A stretch of 64,000 nucleotides of DNA, taken from NCBI GenBank assembly GCA_018389105.1, contig JACATO010001459.1:550931-614930 (forward strand), read 5' to 3'. The first letter of the stretch is position 1, and each line of letters opens with the position of its first letter. The stretch comes from Nautilus pompilius (lineage: Eukaryota; Mollusca; Cephalopoda; Nautilida; Nautilidae). The position numbers and the translations under genes were made by a program. The notes below the pieces were generated by a model. The model saw nothing but the letters and a program-made list of their open reading frames with translations. It made no database searches and was not told the origin of the DNA. Positions 60,396-64,000 of the stretch are shown one piece after another.

Positions 60396-60780
60396 TAAAA
60401 ATGGAACAAATAATAATCATTATATTGAAAAGACTAAAAAAGAAATTACTAACAAAAATTATGTTTAGAAGAATGAAATGTATGCAATAATTTTTTAAAA
60501 TGACAATTAAAGAAATAAATAAGTTGTATCAGTAAGCAAAAGTACAATAAAATTAATAATAATTATTATTATTAGTATTATTATTATTAAACCGATTAAT
60601 GCTAATCTAAATGGCAAAATGTAGTCCTAATGCAGTCAGTAACAACAGCCTGATGATGTAAGTGAAAATGAACATCGTCAAATAATAATAAGAGTAAATA
60701 CAGTATTAATGGTGGAATGAATAATAAAAACACAATGACAGTATGAATAATGGCCGTTCTTAAATTCATAGCAAAGTTCG
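60396..60780. other. AT-rich DNA, no gene seen
   Basis: A short (ATT)/(AAT) inverted patch lies near 60558-60590 (AATAATTATTATTATTAG). Otherwise it is AT-rich single-copy sequence with no recognisable feature. Confidence 0.5.
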
Positions 60781-61280
60781 TGACGAATTAAATAAAAATC
60801 GCCGAAATAGGGAAATTGATCGTAAACACGAACGACAAGAACACATTTCGCCGCCCCATTCAGCCGCTTTTCTTTAGCTTACTTCCGCATCTAAACAGGT
60901 CTCTTGCCGTTCGTCGGTGGTTCGCTCTCGCCCAGATCGAGGACGGGAGGTGGCGGAGGTGACCCCGGGGGGGGTGGGGGGGTGCTCTAAGATGCGGCGA
61001 CCGACTGGGAAAATGTTCTTGAACAAAAGTGTGGACCGACCGACCCCCGTCACTTCTTTTCGTTACACCTGCACACGCAGCGAACCAAAAGCCGGTTAAC
61101 CCTCTTCACCACCGTCTGTTGTGTGTGTGTGTAGAAGAGGAGGCTGCATTTATTAATTCAGTTCGAGCCCGAAAGGTGCTGACGAGCGTAGTGCTTCCTC
61201 GACATCATCGGTGAGAGAGCCGCCGCCACGCTTTCTGAACAGGAGGAATTCCGGTCCGGGGATGGTAAAGGGGGGGGGGA
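60781..61280. other. CpG-rich unique block upstream of dachshund
   Basis: This stretch has high CpG density (ATCGCCGAAATAGG, GTTCGTCGGTGGTTCGCTCTCG, GGCGACCGACTGGG, GACCGACCGACC, GAGCCGCCGCCACG) in an otherwise AT-rich setting, with no long repeat apart from G runs. It looks like a promoter-type or conserved regulatory segment. Plus-strand frames of about 60 codons are open here but match nothing I know. Confidence 0.4.
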
Positions 61281-61860
61281 GGAAAGCTTCGTCTTTTGTT
61301 TATCCGTTTTAAAGGGACCCTATGGTGGCGATTGCTGGGAGGGAGATAATTAAAGACTTGGAAGTAGGGGAGAAGAGCTGAGCTCCTCCATCTGCCTCAA
61401 TGCGCTGCTCTAAGGTAAAAAAAAGTCCATCTAAGAAACCCATTTTCCCCCTAACCCAGACGTCGGTGCTGGTTTTACCAATACCCCCACCCCCCCCGAA
61501 AAAAATGTTACTCACAGGAAGTAGCGGGTCAAGGTCGGCGCTCGTTTCATCCGCTTTAAAATTACAGTCTACGTTAATGTCTTCCCTTAACCCTTTCTAG
61601 CTCAACGCGCGGTAGTTATTCCCCACCTGTTTGAGTTTTAAAGCCCGAGACCCACACACACAGGGGCGAAAGTGGGTACTTAGTTCTCGTCTTCTTCCTC
61701 TTCTTCTACCATTCCTTCCGTCTTTTTAAAGGAACTTAGCTTCAGCTTTAAAAATTCTGGGGGGGTCCACTGAAAGGGGGGGGGCTAAGCGAATTCGTTA
61801 AATAGTCCGGGGGTTGTCTTGAAGAAACCAATGTGACGTCTCTTCCTCCCACGGGAAGGG
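61281..61860. other. Mixed-composition upstream DNA with G/C homopolymers
   Basis: Several G or C runs (61270-61280, 61489-61497, 61777-61784) separate unique patches. A CTTCTTCCTCTTCTTCT pyrimidine patch lies near 61690. No gene was recognised. Confidence 0.4.
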
Positions 61861-62180
61861 GGAGGGGGCCCCCGGGCACGCGTCGGTTTTCTGCTCGTTC
61901 CTAGATGGCGCCACTCGGAAAAATTGCCGGATCTGATATCACCGCCGTTACTTGCGCCCCGCATGACGTCACGTGACGTTGGGTGGGCGGGATCAGTGGG
62001 GCGGGATCAGTGGGGCGGGGTCGGGCTCCGTCTGCTAAGCGCTTGTGTTTCCATCTACTCGGAAGTACGCAGCCACCGGGATCATCCGAACGAAGGAACC
62101 TGCGGCTGAAACAGCCAGCATCCGCCGGAACTGTATCCGGCCGGGTTTCAGTTGAACGTTCCCGACGCTCAATTTTCTGT
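61861..62180. promoter_or_regulatory. CpG-rich block with CTCF-like, CRE/E-box and GC-box motifs
   Basis: Three motif groups sit within 120 bp. CTAGATGGCGCCA at 61901-61913 resembles a CTCF (or YY1-like) core. TGACGTCACGTGACGT at 61964-61979 fuses a perfect CRE with a CACGTG E-box. Three GGGCGG-type GC boxes lie at about 61984-62020. CpG density stays high to about 62170. This resembles a promoter or insulator about 7 kb upstream of the dac ATG. Direction of any transcription is unknown; a plus-strand frame of 86 codons is open but unrecognised. Confidence 0.5.
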
Positions 62181-62352
62181 TTCCTCCCCTTTCTGTTTGT
62201 TAAATTCCAGTTTTCCTCACCTGAAACCTCCCTTTATCTGTAGGGATGTAGCCTAATTTTTCCCACGCTCCCTCCTCCATCCCTTTGCCGTAGAGCCCGC
62301 ATCTCAGGTGTCAGAAGGCTGTCGTAACTTTTATGTCTTTTTCTGCTTTGGT

Positions 62353-62862
62353 GCCAAAATATGTGTGCGTGGCGTGTGTTGTGGTGTGTGGGCGTGCGTG
62401 CGTGTGTGTGTGTGCGTGTGTGTGTACGTGTGAGTGTGTGGGTGTTGAGTGTGTGTGTGTTTGTGTGTGGCGTGTGTGTGCGTGCGTGCGTTGCGTGTGA
62501 GTGTGCGTGCGTGTGCGTGAGTGTGTTTTGTGTGTACGTGTGAGTGTGTGTGTGAGTGTGCGTGGTGCGTGCGTGGTAGTGTGTGTGCGTGCGTGTGTGT
62601 GTGAGTGTGCGTGTATGTGTGCGTGCGGGTGAGTGGTGCGTGTGTGTGTGCGTGTTAGTGTGGGTGTGCGTGGCGTGCGTGTATGTGGGCGTGCGTGCGT
62701 GTGTGTGAGTGTTGTGTGAGTGTGAGTGGCGTGTGCGTTGCGTGTGAGTGTGTGTGCGTGCGTGCGTGTGTGTGTGTGTACGTGTGGTTTGTGTGTGGTG
62801 TGTGTACGTGGCGTGTGGTGTGCGTGTACGTGTGCGTGGTGAGTGTGTGTGCGTGCGTGCAG
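62353..62862. repeat. GT-rich degenerate microsatellite (Z-DNA-prone)
   Basis: About 510 bp of alternating purine-pyrimidine GT/GC/GA dinucleotides, such as GTGCGTGCGTGTGTGTGTG, with interspersed GTGAGTG and GTACGTG. Reading frames of about 200 codons (Thr/His-rich on the minus strand) are composition artefacts. Alternating GT/GC of this length favours left-handed DNA. Confidence 0.93.
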
Positions 62863-63150
62863 AAGATCCTCTAAACAAGTTATTTTACTTTTTATATTCA
62901 ATTTTTTTTAATAAATTTAGTTTAGGAACCAATAAAAGCATTCATAAAATCGAATTTTTTTAATGAAAAAGAATGATCTTTTCAGAACATGTAGACTTTT
63001 GGTTATTATTATTATTATTATTATTATGTTTATTATTACCCGAAGGCGTCCTTTTCCACGTTTTAGTTTAAAATATAGCAAAAAGAGTTTTTTCTAAAAT
63101 TTACGCTTTAAAGGGTTCGATTGTTAGTCAATGAAGTTAACACGTGAGAG

Positions 63151-63215
63151 TGCATGGTGCAGTTGGCGATTAAGACAAGCTGGTGTCAGAATGTCTTCGT
63201 TTGAGCCGGTTTTCC
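63151..63215 (+). repeat. Possible tRNA-derived SINE head
   Basis: TGGTGCAGTTGG resembles a Pol III A box and CGTTTGAGCCG, about 30 bases later, resembles a degenerate B box. Spacing fits a tRNA-like head. It is too diverged to be a tRNA gene, and no second copy was matched in the window. Confidence 0.3.
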
Positions 63216-63652
63216 TAACGTCCAGTAAGAGATACTTGAAGCGAAATCATTGGTACCGTTTCTAATTTATAATTTACTGATGTTTGTGGAAGTATACAGC
63301 AGGACAGAAGTGAATGTTAGGAGGACGACAGGACAGCTTTAAACCGTTTTCAGAGAGAGAGAGAGTATATATGTGTGTACCTGTGTGTGTCCGGTTTGCC
63401 CACCTAGTCCTTTATTGTTTTGCTTGTTTACTTCTCCTTGGGACAGATGGGGTGAAAATCCATTGTGATAAACCGAAAGGATAGCAACACAAAGATGCCA
63501 TTCATCGCCCAACTAAAGGTATCTTCAAAATTGTGTGATTATATTTGAGGGAATTACGAAAAGGAAAACGAGGATACACTTAGTCTCGTCAGTAGGTGTA
63601 CGGAAGGTAAAAGAATGGAGAAGGTGTAGTCTTGATCCAAGACGGACGTAAA

Positions 63653-63661
63653 CTATTATTA

Positions 63662-63707
<46 letters not shown>

Positions 63708-63727
63708 GTTTGTTGTTGTTGTTGTTT
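63653..63727. repeat. (ATT)n(GTT)n compound microsatellite
   Basis: About 17 ATT units grade into five GTT units, with one ATTTT interruption near 63662. Confidence 0.93.
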
Positions 63728-64000
63728 TAAAAGGCGAGGAAGAAGGAGAGATAGGGAAAGCGAAATATGTTATACTATAAGTATTAAATAATCGTAATTT
63801 TTTAAATTCAGGTGGACTGCGACTTGTAATTTATTTATCTTCACTTTCATCGCGCGCACTCGAATCTATGGATGCGGGTCTCAGGAAAAAAAATGTCCAT
63901 TTCAGTTATCTCGGTGGTGGGGGGGGGGACCTTACAGAACCGACCCGATGACTCGCGTCTCCTTATACGAATTAAAACAAGATCGAAGTAAGAAGCCTTC

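Larger units (their letters stand above)
62863..64000. other. Distal upstream DNA with ATT repeats
   Basis: AT-rich start, (ATT)n at 63004-63028 and 63653-63705 followed by (GTT)n to about 63727, and a possible tRNA-like SINE head near 63151-63215. No coding region was recognised to the window end. Confidence 0.5.

Noticed and set aside
62234-62901. Frames of about 200 codons, Thr/His-rich
   Set aside because: Composition artefacts of the GT-rich repeat. Both phases are open because the repeat lacks stops.

Overview
The window looks like animal DNA from a large, repeat-rich lophotrochozoan genome, most likely a cephalopod such as an octopus. That call is inference. It rests on a metazoan dachshund exon, very dense CT/CA/AAT microsatellites, many minisatellites, tRNA-derived SINE-like copies, decayed Tc1 elements and an extremely long first intron.

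One protein-coding segment is well supported: the first coding exon of dachshund (DACH family transcriptional co-repressor), minus strand, 54282-54907, ending in a clean splice donor. Because the gene reads leftward, bases 1-54281 are best read as part of its first intron. I found no second DACH exon in them, so that intron exceeds 54 kb here. Bases 54908-64000 are the 5' leader and upstream region.

Intron layout. Bases 1-24000 hold mostly unique AT-rich DNA with microsatellites, a CT array carrying a bZIP-like motif (5.7-6.3 kb), copies of a foldback MITE with long inverted ends (2.5, 15.5, 18.2, 19.5 and 26.1 kb), and candidate enhancer blocks such as a POU octamer/SOX-type cluster near 8.3 kb. 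Bases 18.5-28.4 kb hold three decayed Tc1-like transposons. A 2.6-kb satellite of 55-bp units fills 28.5-31.1 kb. A complete pogo/Tigger-like MITE lies at 37381-37869, a MITE end expanded into a tandem array at 39.8-40.2 kb, another Tc1 relic at 41-42 kb, SINE-like copies near 42.6 and 47.3 kb, a 56-bp satellite at 44.2-45.1 kb, and a tandem 585-bp duplication over 99% identical at 47.7-48.9 kb.

Upstream layout. The exon is surrounded by large purine/pyrimidine structures. The biggest is a pair of inverted arms (55261-56118 pyrimidine, 56756-57391 purine) enclosing a 637-bp CpG-richer loop. Beyond lie a TATA-containing GC-rich block (58.0-58.25 kb), a 94-bp AT-rich satellite (59.3-60.4 kb), CpG-rich blocks at 60.8-62.2 kb with CRE, E-box, GC-box and CTCF-like motifs, and a 510-bp GT-rich Z-DNA-prone tract.

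I saw no rRNA, convincing tRNA gene, CRISPR array, retroviral or LTR element, or second protein-coding gene. Comparisons with known families are from memory; no search was run.
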